Positions 1 to 8,314 of a stretch of 55,783 nt of DNA are shown piece by piece. The DNA comes from Fidelibacterota bacterium. GTDB lineage: Bacteria > Fidelibacterota > UBA8477 > JABMPR01. The notes below the pieces were generated by a model. That model was not told the DNA's origin and ran no database searches. It worked only from the letters and a program-made list of their open reading frames with translations. The stretch is taken from the NCBI GenBank assembly GCA_018673925.1, contig JABHBL010000045.1, forward strand, positions 1-55,783, given 5' to 3'. Each line of letters starts with the position of its first letter. The first letter of the stretch is position 1. Position numbers and translations under genes: made by a program.

Positions 1-1
1 A

Positions 2-799
2 TCCTTCGACCTGGCAAATGATCCAGCAACTGGATGGATTAATGGAAATGGTGCTATAGATGCCGCAAGTGGAACAGTTGGAATCGACTGTATCCAGATT
101 CGATCCTCAGAGGATATTAGTCCAGTTCTGTATGTTGATATGGTTACAGAACGCTACAATATCGAACCTGTGGAAGTCACATTCGACGTGAATATGTCGA
201 TTTATACCCTGATGGAAACCTTCGATATGAGCGCCGATTTTGTGGATGTTGCTGGAAACTTTAATGCCTGGGGTGAAGTTCCTATGGTTCTTGATGATCC
301 AGAAGCAGACAGCTTGTATACCATTACACTCACAGATGTTTATCCTGGTGAGTCTTTGGAGTATAAGTTCAGGATTAATGGTAGCTGGAGTGATGATACT
401 GCAGAATTTCCATTTGGAGGTCCTGCCCGAGTCTATGTCGTACCTGATACGAATAGTACGGTATTCCATTGGTATAATGATGTGGATGAATATGTTGGTT
501 TTGCTGGCATGCTAATTCCAACGGAATATGCACTGCATGACAACTATCCCAACCCCTTCAATCCCATCACGAATATCAAGTATGATATTCCCGAGAATAC
601 GCATGTAACTATTGCGGTCTACAACACCCTCGGTCAGCATGTGATCGACCTGGTCAATGAAGAACAGGCCGCTGGTTATTATCATATGCAATGGAATGGT
701 TTGAATAAACGTGGTACACCTGTTGGTAGTGGACTTTACTTCTACCGGCTCACCACATCGGAATTCACTCAGTCCGAAAAGATGACTTATCTGAAATAA
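2..799 (+). CDS. C-terminal part of a secreted protein with starch-binding-like domain and Por sorting signal (5' end missing)
   Basis: The reading frame is open from the first bases of the window, so the true start lies upstream; the first in-frame ATG (140) falls within the protein and is probably not the start. About 110 residues following the ATG form an E-set or CBM20/48-like beta domain: the stretch VDVAGNFNAWG is the typical glycan-binding loop, followed by YKFRINGSW. The last 85 residues are a type-A Por/T9SS sorting module (YPNPFNPITNI, then a FlgD-like beta-sandwich ending in KMTYLK). Such domains usually sit behind a glycoside hydrolase or binding module, but the catalytic part is not visible, so the substrate cannot be named. 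A strong terminator follows directly. The secreted, cell-surface location is inferred from the C-terminal module. Confidence 0.8.
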   Translation, partial: SFDLANDPATGWINGNGAIDAASGTVGIDCIQIRSSEDISPVLYVDMVTERYNIEPVEVTFDVNMSIYTLMETFDMSADFVDVAGNFNAWGEVPMVLDDPEADSLYTITLTDVYPGESLEYKFRINGSWSDDTAEFPFGGPARVYVVPDTNSTVFHWYNDVDEYVGFAGMLIPTEYALHDNYPNPFNPITNIKYDIPENTHVTIAVYNTLGQHVIDLVNEEQAAGYYHMQWNGLNKRGTPVGSGLYFYRLTTSEFTQSEKMTYLK

Positions 800-824
800 A
801 ATCAGATCAGTTAATTGGATTCAT

Positions 825-859
825 AAAGCACCTCACTGGAAAGTGGGGTGCTTTTTTTT
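825..859 (+). terminator. Rho-independent terminator
   Basis: A GC-containing hairpin (AAGCACCTCAC, short loop, GTGGGGTGCTT with one mismatch) followed by an uninterrupted run of eight T, 25 bases after the stop codon of the sorting-signal gene. Confidence 0.9.
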
Positions 860-1023
860 GGGAGAAGATTCATGAATAATATCTGCAAGTATATCCCATC
901 GTTTCAACTTGTCTATTCCAGATTAGATTAACTGCAACATGAAGGTTGAGTCCACGCTTTCTATATGGATCCCATTTGATTTTTAAAGGAATGTTAATAA
1001 CCACAGAATAGGTTCAATTATTT

Positions 1024-1656
1024 ATGAGCGAAATCACTAGAAATAAACCAAGTTCTCGATCCATGTTTCTATTAGAAGGAAACATTGGGGCCGGGAAAAC
1101 CAGTCTGGGTAATATTCTAAAGGATTCCCAGGAATTTGAATTTCTAGAAGAGCCTGTGGATACCTGGCGCGATGGCTTTGCAGGCAATCTGTTTGAGATG
1201 TTTTATACAGATATGCCCCGCTGGTCCTTTACTTTCCAGATCATGGCGTTTACCACTCGGGCAAAAACCTGGTCGGAAATCCTGGAAAAAGTGCAGGGGG
1301 ATAGAGTCGTATTGGAAAGATCAATCTATACTGACAGGAATGTGTTTGCAAAAAACTTGTATGCAGGTGGCGCCATGAACGATTCTGAGTGGCAGGTCTA
1401 TCAGCAGCTCTGGGAGTTTTTAGCATCCAACTATTGTGAGAAACCTCAAAAAATTATTTATCTGCGCACACCAGCTGAACTCTGCCTTGAGCGCATAAAA
1501 AAGCGAGGGCGCAATGAGGAACAGCAAATGCCCCTAGACTACCTGAAAAACCTGGAAGACTTACATGATGAATGGCTCATGGATCATCCTGATGTGATAC
1601 TCATTGATGGTACGCGTCGCTGGTCTTCTAAAGAGATTGAGACCATGCTCATCTAA
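1024..1656 (+). CDS. Deoxynucleoside kinase (dNK family)
   Basis: A 210-residue protein of usual dNK length. It should phosphorylate a deoxyribonucleoside with ATP in the cytosol as part of nucleotide salvage. Visible motifs in order: P-loop LLEGNIGAGKTS near residue 17, EEPVDTW near 47, the DRV-LERS substrate/catalytic motif near 95, and an Arg-rich lid (LERIKKRGR) near 157. Family members accept dA, dG, dC or dT, and the sequence alone does not tell which. There is no strong Shine-Dalgarno before the ATG. It is the only gene on this strand between a terminator and a convergent gene, and its stop codon overlaps the stop of the downstream minus-strand CDF gene by 4 bases. Confidence 0.85.
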   Translation: MSEITRNKPSSRSMFLLEGNIGAGKTSLGNILKDSQEFEFLEEPVDTWRDGFAGNLFEMFYTDMPRWSFTFQIMAFTTRAKTWSEILEKVQGDRVVLERSIYTDRNVFAKNLYAGGAMNDSEWQVYQQLWEFLASNYCEKPQKIIYLRTPAELCLERIKKRGRNEEQQMPLDYLKNLEDLHDEWLMDHPDVILIDGTRRWSSKEIETMLI

Positions 1657-2543
1657 CTCTGATTTTTATTCAAGATCGTTTCAACATGTAGGTAGGACAA
1701 CCCAGGCATCTTCTTCAATATACCCTGTATCCATTTCGGTTCTGCATGATGGGAGCTTTCTATTTTTGTAGTCGCAGCTATCTCGTTGGGCCCTACAAAC
1801 CACATCTTTATATCAAGAACGGTATTTTCTTTTTGTTCAAGTTCACGGCGAAGAACAACCTCCATATCATTTCCTGCAGCCCGATCGAGGAGTACTTCAG
1901 CTGAGGAGGATAGTAGACCTTTTGACCATTTAAGGATTATTATGGCACCGATTATTCCCATAAGCGGATCCATCATCTGCCAGCCCCAATATTTACCCAT
2001 AAGCAAAGCTCCAATAGCCAGGATTGAGGTGAGGGCATCTGCCAGTACATGAAAGTAAGCAGAACGCAGGTTATGATCTTTGATATCATGACTATGGGTG
2101 TGATCCTCTATTGAGGTGCCCATCAACAGAATGGCTGAAACAACATTGACAATCAATCCCATGATAGCGACAATAATGGCCTCACTAAATTGAATGGAAA
2201 CAGGTTCAAGAAATCGCTCAATAGATTCTATGATCATGAAGAGGGCTACCACAGCCAGGGCAACTGCGCTGGCAAACCCTCCCAGAGTTGTCACTTTTCC
2301 AGGTCCAAATGAAAAGCGTTTGCTGTTAAGGTTTCGTCTGGCATAGCGATAAGCAAAAATACCAATCCCAAATGCAGCAGCATGGGTTCCCATATGCCAA
2401 CCATCAGCCAGTAAAGCCATAGATCCGGTGATATATCCAGCTCCAATTTCTACAAACATCATGAGAAAAGTCAGTGCAAATACTCGCCATGTTTTGGTTT
2501 CGTTTTCCTGTTGATCCATGTGATGGTGGTGTGAATGTGACAC
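1653..2543 (-). CDS. Cation diffusion facilitator, DmeF-like metal efflux transporter
   Basis: A 296-residue inner-membrane protein of the CDF family, which exports divalent metals in exchange for protons. It begins with a His cluster (SHSHHHH). The segment GSMALLADGWHMGTHA near residue 40 carries the Asp/His metal site, and its GWHM-TH form resembles Co/Ni exporters of the DmeF type rather than ZitB/CzcD. A second metal-site helix (HVLADALTS) lies near 165, and a cytosolic ferredoxin-like C-terminal domain follows from about 210. The start is GTG at 2543, 7 bases behind AAAGGA. It lies 15 bases after the methyltransferase gene and probably shares its promoter, controlled by the divergent TetR gene. 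Metal specificity is inferred by resemblance only. Confidence 0.85.
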   Translation of the reverse strand: MSHSHHHHMDQQENETKTWRVFALTFLMMFVEIGAGYITGSMALLADGWHMGTHAAAFGIGIFAYRYARRNLNSKRFSFGPGKVTTLGGFASAVALAVVALFMIIESIERFLEPVSIQFSEAIIVAIMGLIVNVVSAILLMGTSIEDHTHSHDIKDHNLRSAYFHVLADALTSILAIGALLMGKYWGWQMMDPLMGIIGAIIILKWSKGLLSSSAEVLLDRAAGNDMEVVLRRELEQKENTVLDIKMWFVGPNEIAATTKIESSHHAEPKWIQGILKKMPGLSYLHVETILNKNQS

Positions 2544-2558
2544 AGAATTATCCTTTGG

Positions 2559-3209
2559 TTACTTTTTTCCACATATGTACGCGAGTTGTCGATTTACCCT
2601 ACCGGTAGAAATATCTGAAAATCCGGAATCCTTTAGCAAGGGGATGAGCTGCTGAACATTGTCTCTCAGCTTTTTATTTCCCCCATGGAGGTGAATTACA
2701 AAATCGCTAAGTCGCTGAAAGAAGTTCCCAGCCACCGATTCCATGTCCACGATATAGACTGAGCCTCCAGGTTTCAAAATTCGATGGAATTCATTTATTC
2801 CTTTTTTCTTCAAGTCTCCTGGAAGATGGTGCATAACCAAGCTGTTCATCACCACATCGAAAGATTCATCAGAGTGGGAGATGTTCTCAATCAGATCTAC
2901 CTGGAAATCCACATCCAGCTGAGATTTTTCGACCTTTGAGCGGGCAATGTTAATCATCTGGGGGGAAGCATCTGATCCAAATACTGCACCCTCTATTCCA
3001 ACAACCTCACTTGCTAATAATGCCTGGTCGCCGGTTCCGCACCCAACATCCAGCACCTTATCACCTGACTTGTAGGGTGCCTTGGCGGCAATCTCATTGC
3101 GTAATTGTTTTGATTTACCCAGGGACATAATCCCAACAAGAGTATCATAAAAAGATGCCCATGGGATGGTTTGTCCTTTAGTTGGGGGTGGCGGAGTTTG
3201 CGATTTCAT
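2559..3209 (-). CDS. Class I SAM-dependent methyltransferase
   Basis: A 216-residue Rossmann-fold methyltransferase. Motif I is VLDVGCGTGDQALL near residue 53 (SAM binding). It is followed by GSDASPQMINIA (ribose-binding acidic loop region) near 78, SFDVVMNSLVMHHL near 117 and LKPGGSVYIVDME near 142. This is a UbiE/Methyltransf_11-like pattern. The acceptor is unknown. ATG at 3209 has AAAGGA 8 bases upstream. It is the first gene of a two-gene unit with the CDF metal exporter, and the divergent TetR gene with the repeats between them suggests induction by a toxic compound or metal. A role in methylating a metal or metalloid is possible but no Cys signature supports it. Confidence 0.8.
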   Translation of the reverse strand: MKSQTPPPPTKGQTIPWASFYDTLVGIMSLGKSKQLRNEIAAKAPYKSGDKVLDVGCGTGDQALLASEVVGIEGAVFGSDASPQMINIARSKVEKSQLDVDFQVDLIENISHSDESFDVVMNSLVMHHLPGDLKKKGINEFHRILKPGGSVYIVDMESVAGNFFQRLSDFVIHLHGGNKKLRDNVQQLIPLLKDSGFSDISTGRVNRQLAYICGKK

Positions 3210-3246
3210 GTTTTGATCCTTTTTCTAAAACACTTCATTCATTACT

Positions 3247-3350
3247 GAACACCTTGTTCGGAAATAGTATATTGTCGAGATAAAGGTATGTCAACAGACA
3301 AGCCCTACGATTTGTTCAATTATGAACAATCCGGTGAAATTGTTCGGAAA
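3247..3350. promoter_or_regulatory. Divergent control region with TetR operator candidates
   Basis: The intergenic region between the methyltransferase and TetR genes holds a perfect inverted repeat TTGTTCA-ATTA-TGAACAA (3312-3329), a shorter one GAACA-CCT-TGTTC (3247-3259), and two direct copies of TTGTTCGGAAA (3254-3264 and 3340-3350) about 86 bases apart, i.e. one near each divergent start. All share the GTTC/GAAC core. The arrangement suits autoregulation plus control of the divergent pair. This is inferred from pattern only. Confidence 0.55.
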
Positions 3351-3364
3351 GTGAGGAGGTAAAG

Positions 3365-3952
3365 GTGGATCAAAGCAAGACTGATAGACGTGTGACAAGG
3401 ACTAAGACGCTTTTAAGAAGTGCCCTCATGTCACTCATGACCGAACAGAGCTATGATACCATAACTGTTCAAGATATTCTGGATCGTGCTGACGTTGGAC
3501 GATCCACCTTTTATTCACATTATCGAGACAAGGATGAATTGCTCATCAGCGGTATGGATGATATTCTTCATAGTTTGATCCACACACTGGAACATCCTGG
3601 TCACTGTGATCATCAGAAGATTCTGTCTACAGAACCTCTTTTCCAACATGCCCAGGATCAATTCCCTCTTCATAAAGCAATCATGGGTGGACAGGGAATT
3701 AATCTGATGGTGAGAAAAATTCAGAGACACCTTGGTCAACATGTTGAGGATGAATTGAAAAAGTGGCTGCATGGGGATCAGAAATCCGAAGTTCCAATCT
3801 CACTACTTGGTCATCATGTCGCCAGTGTCCTGCTAACACTGCTTCGCTGGTGGTTTGACAACAATAAACCCTACACTCCAGCTAAGATGGATGCCATGTT
3901 CCAAAAACTAGTCATGCCCGGCATTATTGAAGCCATGTCATCCAAGAACTAA
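3365..3952 (+). CDS. TetR/AcrR family transcriptional regulator
   Basis: A 195-residue one-domain repressor. The HTH lies at about residues 12-55 (YDTITVQDILDRADVGRSTFYSHYRDK, of which the -GRSTFYSHY- helix is the recognition helix of the family); the rest is the helical ligand-binding/dimer domain. The start is GTG at 3365, only 4 bases behind a full AGGAGGT at 3354-3360, so the ribosome site fixes the start. It is divergent from the methyltransferase/CDF pair and likely represses both itself and that pair. The ligand is unknown. Confidence 0.85.
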   Translation: MDQSKTDRRVTRTKTLLRSALMSLMTEQSYDTITVQDILDRADVGRSTFYSHYRDKDELLISGMDDILHSLIHTLEHPGHCDHQKILSTEPLFQHAQDQFPLHKAIMGGQGINLMVRKIQRHLGQHVEDELKKWLHGDQKSEVPISLLGHHVASVLLTLLRWWFDNNKPYTPAKMDAMFQKLVMPGIIEAMSSKN

Positions 3953-4070
3953 GCAATTCCCAAAATGAGTCTTTTTCATCCATCAAAAGGGGGGAAATAT
4001 ACACCTGTAGCTCATCTATATGGGTAAGCAGGTTTAGTACACCGACCAAAGATTTGTGAAATGGTTGTAA

Positions 4071-4089
4071 TAAGATAAATATTATCTTA
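4071..4089. promoter_or_regulatory. Palindrome upstream of the Phe/Tyr catabolic operon
   Basis: TAAGATAA-ATA-TTATCTTA is a perfect 8-base inverted repeat with a 3-base centre, located 136 bases before the start of the aromatic amino acid hydroxylase gene. The 272-base region from 3953 to 4224 holds no gene. It also has two copies of GTACACC (4038 and 4101) flanking this palindrome. It could be an operator for the degradation operon; no regulator gene for it lies nearby. Confidence 0.4.
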
Positions 4090-4224
4090 AATCAAATCTT
4101 GTACACCCTACCTTCGAGATTATCTTCTCCAATCCAAAAGTGGGGATAAAGTCACTTGATAATAACAGGTTAGCGATCGATTTATAGCGTATCTACCAGT
4201 AGGTTTTAACGTTACAGGGAGTGC

Positions 4225-5994
4225 ATGTATAAAACAATAACAGACATGGGAAATCCTATCCTGGACAATTTACCAGTCCACTTGAAGCAATTTATCAAAC
4301 CGCAAATTTATAGCGATTATACTGCCATCGATCAGGCGGTGTGGCGTTTTGTCATGCGTATGAATGTTCGTCACCTTCAGAAAATAGCCCATCCCAGCTA
4401 TCTGGAAGGACTGACCAGGACAGGTATTTCAGTAGATCGTATCCCTGATATGGAAACCATGAATGAGGTGCTTACCAGGATTGGTTGGGCTGCTGTATCT
4501 GTGGATGGTTTTATTCCACCGGCTGCCTTTATGGAATTTCAGGCCTATAATGTTCTGGTGATTGCGGCTGATATTCGACAGCTCCAACACATTGAATACA
4601 CACCGGCTCCTGATATTATACATGAGAGCGCCGGTCATGCCCCAATCATCGCCAACCCCGAGTATGCTGAATATATCAGGCGTTTTGGAGAGGTAGGCTC
4701 CAAGGCCATCGGCAGTGAAAAAGATCATCAACTCTATGAAGCCGTGAGACACCTCTCAATTATCAAGGAAGCTCCTGGAACCAGGCAGGAGGAACTGCTT
4801 ATCGCCGAAAAACGCATCAGTGACCTCCAGGCCAATATGGGCGAACCCAGCGAGATGGCCCTGATTCGTAATCTACACTGGTGGACGGTCGAGTATGGAT
4901 TGATTCAGGTTAGGGAAGCAGTAAAAATTTATGGTGCTGGTTTGTTGTCATCCATTGGAGAGAGTGGTGAATGTCTGAGCGATCACGTTGAAAAACGACC
5001 CTATACTCTTGAGGCAGCCTACCAGGATTTTGATATTACCAAACCACAACCCCATCTGTATATCACACCTGATTTCGCTCATCTCAGCCTTGTTCTCGAA
5101 GAATTGGCCAATAAAATGGCTCTGCGGAAGGGTGGTCTCGAAGGCGTTGAAAAGCTGGTGGGGTCAAAACGACTTGGTACCATAGAATTGAGTACAGGGT
5201 TACAGATATCCGGTATTTTTGATGAAGTAATAACCATTGAAGGTAAACCGGCCTATGTCAGAACTATTGGTGCTACGGCCCTGGCTTTACGCGATCGAGA
5301 GCTGGTAGGACATGGCAAGGCTTATCACCATGAAGGATTCGGATCTCCTCTTGGTAAGCTAAAAGGTGTAAATCTCGCCATAGAAGACATGAGTCCCAGA
5401 GATCTCATGGCCTATGATATTTATGAAGGTAAAAAAACCTCAATCGAATTTGAGAGCGGTGTCCTGGTTCAAGGGGATGTAGTCACAGGTAAAAGAAATT
5501 TACAGGGGAAAATTGTTCTCATCAGTTTTGAGAATTGTACAGTTACCCTGGGAGACCGCATCTTATTCGCTCCTGAATGGGGTGTTTATGATATGGCTGT
5601 GGGGAAGGATGTTGTCTCTGCATATGGCGGTCCTGCAGATCCCAAGAGCTTTGATCAAATTATCAGGGTACCGGAAGAGCAAACTATTCAGGTGGACCCA
5701 TCACAAAAATTTAAAAATCTGGAACAACTGTATCATGAGGTGCGACTGGCTCGGGAAGACAGTGTATCAATAGATATTAAGGATATTTTTGTTAAGCTTA
5801 AAAAGGAGCAACCCCAGGATTGGTTGTTGGCATTGGAATTACTTGAGCTTTGTGATGCTGGTAGTGAGCTGTCTCAGGTTCTTAAGACCTATTTAGACCA
5901 TCAGGGGCAACGTTTGCCCGGTGATAAACATTTAATTGAATTTGGAATGAAGCATCTCATGCAAGATGCTTCGCATGAACAAAGAGGGAAATGA
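4225..5994 (+). CDS. phhA: Aromatic amino acid hydroxylase (phenylalanine 4-monooxygenase), long form
   Basis: A non-haem iron, pterin-dependent hydroxylase converting phenylalanine to tyrosine, the entry step of the operon. The iron site is visible: HESAGH gives His133 and His138 and WWTVEYG gives Glu223. The catalytic domain fills roughly residues 1-290, with an insertion between the second His and the Glu compared with the short proteobacterial enzyme. The remaining 300 residues are an extension of unknown function, known in long forms from Bacteroidota-like genomes. No N-terminal ACT domain is present. ATG follows GGGAG by 4 bases. The stop is one base before the hpd start, so the genes are co-transcribed and probably translationally coupled. 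Tyrosine or tryptophan hydroxylase activity is a less likely alternative. Confidence 0.88.
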   Translation: MYKTITDMGNPILDNLPVHLKQFIKPQIYSDYTAIDQAVWRFVMRMNVRHLQKIAHPSYLEGLTRTGISVDRIPDMETMNEVLTRIGWAAVSVDGFIPPAAFMEFQAYNVLVIAADIRQLQHIEYTPAPDIIHESAGHAPIIANPEYAEYIRRFGEVGSKAIGSEKDHQLYEAVRHLSIIKEAPGTRQEELLIAEKRISDLQANMGEPSEMALIRNLHWWTVEYGLIQVREAVKIYGAGLLSSIGESGECLSDHVEKRPYTLEAAYQDFDITKPQPHLYITPDFAHLSLVLEELANKMALRKGGLEGVEKLVGSKRLGTIELSTGLQISGIFDEVITIEGKPAYVRTIGATALALRDRELVGHGKAYHHEGFGSPLGKLKGVNLAIEDMSPRDLMAYDIYEGKKTSIEFESGVLVQGDVVTGKRNLQGKIVLISFENCTVTLGDRILFAPEWGVYDMAVGKDVVSAYGGPADPKSFDQIIRVPEEQTIQVDPSQKFKNLEQLYHEVRLAREDSVSIDIKDIFVKLKKEQPQDWLLALELLELCDAGSELSQVLKTYLDHQGQRLPGDKHLIEFGMKHLMQDASHEQRGK

Positions 5995-5995
5995 A

Positions 5996-7099
5996 ATGTC
6001 TGACTCATTAGGAATCCGTAAATATGACTATGTCGAATTTTATGTGGGTTCAGCCAAGATGGTGGCCTATTGGTATGCCAAAGCGCTGGGACTAAAAATT
6101 GAAGGATATTCTGGACCTGAAACGGGTTGTAGAGACAGGATTTCCTACTATCTCACCCAGAATAACTTAAAAATTGTGATTACTGGAAGCCTGCAACCCA
6201 GTACTGTTGATGTGTCGAATTTTCTCAATTTGCATGGTGATGGGTTGAAAAGATGGGCCATGGAAGTAGATGATGTTGAGAAAATATTTGATCATGCTGT
6301 CAAACAGGGAGCCGTCATCCAGAGACGTCCTCAAAAGATTGAAAATGAGCATGGCTATATCACAGAGGCTGCTATCCGTTTGTATGATGATACTGAATTG
6401 GTCTACATTAATCGGGATAACTACAAGCACATATTCCAACCTGGTTACGACAAACCAATCCAGGATATCCAATTGACCTCAGGCGATGCAGGATTGATCG
6501 GTATAGATCATATCGTAGGAAACGTGCGTGAAAATGAAATGGATAAATGGGCAGATTATTATGTACGCACCATGAATTTTGAAACTTTTATTGATTTTAA
6601 AAAGGGCGACATTGGTACAAAATATTCTGCTCTTTTATCAAAGGTAGTGCGTTCAGAAAAATCAACCATCAAGAACCCCATCAATGAACCCTATGAAGGG
6701 GAAAAGAAATCCCAGATTGAAGAATACATCGAACAATATCACGGCACGGGAGTCCAGCATATCGCCATACAAACCGGTGATATCATCCACACGATTCGCA
6801 CCTTGAGAGAGAACGGTGTGGAGTTTCTCAATGTACCGGATACCTATTATGACACCTTGAGAGCGAGAGATGATATCAATATTAAAGAGAATATTGATGA
6901 TCTCCAGAAACTGAAAATACTCTGTGATAATGAGTCCGGTGGATATTTACTCCAGCTATTCACCAAACCCATAGGAGATAGACCAACTTTCTTCTTTGAG
7001 TTTATTCAACGAGCCGGTGCTCAGGGATTTGGGAAGGGTAATTTTCAAGCCTTGTTTGAGGCCATTGAAGAAGATCAGGAATTACGAGGGAATCTTTAA
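5996..7099 (+). CDS. hpd: 4-hydroxyphenylpyruvate dioxygenase
   Basis: A 367-residue iron enzyme that turns 4-hydroxyphenylpyruvate into homogentisate with loss of CO2. Two glyoxalase-fold (VOC) halves are visible. The three iron ligands are His172 (GIDHIVGN), His255 (GVQHIAIQ) and Glu335 (FFFEFIQR). The ATG at 5996 is preferred over one 30 bases upstream because AGAGGGA stands at the right distance and the upstream one would overlap the hydroxylase gene. The length is typical of the family. It is the second gene of the Phe/Tyr degradation operon. Confidence 0.95.
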   Translation: MSDSLGIRKYDYVEFYVGSAKMVAYWYAKALGLKIEGYSGPETGCRDRISYYLTQNNLKIVITGSLQPSTVDVSNFLNLHGDGLKRWAMEVDDVEKIFDHAVKQGAVIQRRPQKIENEHGYITEAAIRLYDDTELVYINRDNYKHIFQPGYDKPIQDIQLTSGDAGLIGIDHIVGNVRENEMDKWADYYVRTMNFETFIDFKKGDIGTKYSALLSKVVRSEKSTIKNPINEPYEGEKKSQIEEYIEQYHGTGVQHIAIQTGDIIHTIRTLRENGVEFLNVPDTYYDTLRARDDINIKENIDDLQKLKILCDNESGGYLLQLFTKPIGDRPTFFFEFIQRAGAQGFGKGNFQALFEAIEEDQELRGNL

Positions 7100-7150
7100 T
7101 CAGATTATGGTTATTTGACCATAATAATAAAGCAGTAGAGGGAGCGGGGC

Positions 7151-8308
7151 ATGCCATTTTATCATGTACTGGGTGAGATTCCCAGAGTCAAACACACTAC
7201 TTTTTATAAATCAGATGGGAAAGGGTTATACCGGGAAGAGTTGGTCTCCAGCAAGGGTTTCTCGGGCATTTACTCAAACCTCTATCATCATCATCTTCCA
7301 TCAGCTACACAGGAAATACAAAAAATTTCTATAGCAGGTCCTAAAACCCTGGATGAAGCCCCCATCGTTTATACTCATTGCGATACCGATAAAGACCCCC
7401 ATGGTGGTGACTATATTCATAGTCGGGAAAAACTATTAGAAAACACCCAGTGCTCAATCTCAACTGCCAAGGTCACCCAAAACTCTGAAGTTTTCTATCG
7501 CAATGCCAGGGCGTCAGAGCTGATTTTTGTGCATCACGGTTCAGGCGTTTTAAAAAGTTCCTATGGAGCAAATCCATTTGGTCCCGGTGACCAGATTGTT
7601 GTGCCCAAGGGTACCATCTACTCCATGGATTTCGATGATTTTGATAACAATAAATTATTGATTGTAGAATCCAGATCGGCCTTTGAGATTCCCAAGCATT
7701 TCCGCAACGAATATGGACAATTAAACGAGGATGCTCCCTATTGTGAGAGGGATTTCAGACCACCAGAGTTTATGGAGCCCATCGATAAAAAAGGGAATTT
7801 TAAACTGATTGTAAAAATGGATGCTCAATTCTCCGAACATATTCTCCCCAATCATCCCTTCGATGTGGTTGGCTGGGATGGATATCTATATCCTTTCACT
7901 TTCAACATTAAAGATTATCACCCCAAGGTGGGGCGCATTCATCTGCCACCACCGGTCCATTTACTTTATACGACCGATGCATTCGTTATATGCAATTTTG
8001 TCCCTCGACCATTTGACTTCCATGAGGCGGCCATCCCAGCACCCTATTTTCACAACAATGTGGACAGCGATGAAGTGCTTTACTATCTGGACGGAGATTT
8101 TATGTCACGTAAGGGCGTAAGTGCAGGTTCACTCACCTGGCATCCAGGTGGTATTCCCCACGGTCCACAACCAGGTAGAACGGAAGCATCTGTTGGTGTA
8201 GAGCGAACAGATGAATACGCATTTATGATCGACACCTTTGAGCCTCTCAAGCCTACGGTGAAGGTTCAGGAGTGCCAAGACGATAACTATCCAAAATCAT
8301 GGTTGTAA
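7151..8308 (+). CDS. hgmA: Homogentisate 1,2-dioxygenase
   Basis: A 385-residue cupin-fold ring-cleavage dioxygenase that opens homogentisate to maleylacetoacetate. It is shorter than the 430-440 residue proteobacterial and human enzyme, as is usual for Bacteroidota-type members. Candidate iron ligands are His301 and Glu308 (YFHNNVDSDEVLYY) and His337 (GIPHGPQPG); His331 lies close by. A good Shine-Dalgarno (GAGGGAG) precedes the ATG. It lies 51 bases after hpd and 6 bases before the aminotransferase gene, fitting one transcript. Confidence 0.92.
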   Translation: MPFYHVLGEIPRVKHTTFYKSDGKGLYREELVSSKGFSGIYSNLYHHHLPSATQEIQKISIAGPKTLDEAPIVYTHCDTDKDPHGGDYIHSREKLLENTQCSISTAKVTQNSEVFYRNARASELIFVHHGSGVLKSSYGANPFGPGDQIVVPKGTIYSMDFDDFDNNKLLIVESRSAFEIPKHFRNEYGQLNEDAPYCERDFRPPEFMEPIDKKGNFKLIVKMDAQFSEHILPNHPFDVVGWDGYLYPFTFNIKDYHPKVGRIHLPPPVHLLYTTDAFVICNFVPRPFDFHEAAIPAPYFHNNVDSDEVLYYLDGDFMSRKGVSAGSLTWHPGGIPHGPQPGRTEASVGVERTDEYAFMIDTFEPLKPTVKVQECQDDNYPKSWL

Positions 8309-8314
8309 ATAGAT

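Noticed and set aside
3953..4224. A riboswitch or T-box leader before the Phe/Tyr operon
   Set aside because: No T-box core, no long paired leader and no anti-terminator pair could be found; only the short AT-rich palindrome stands out.
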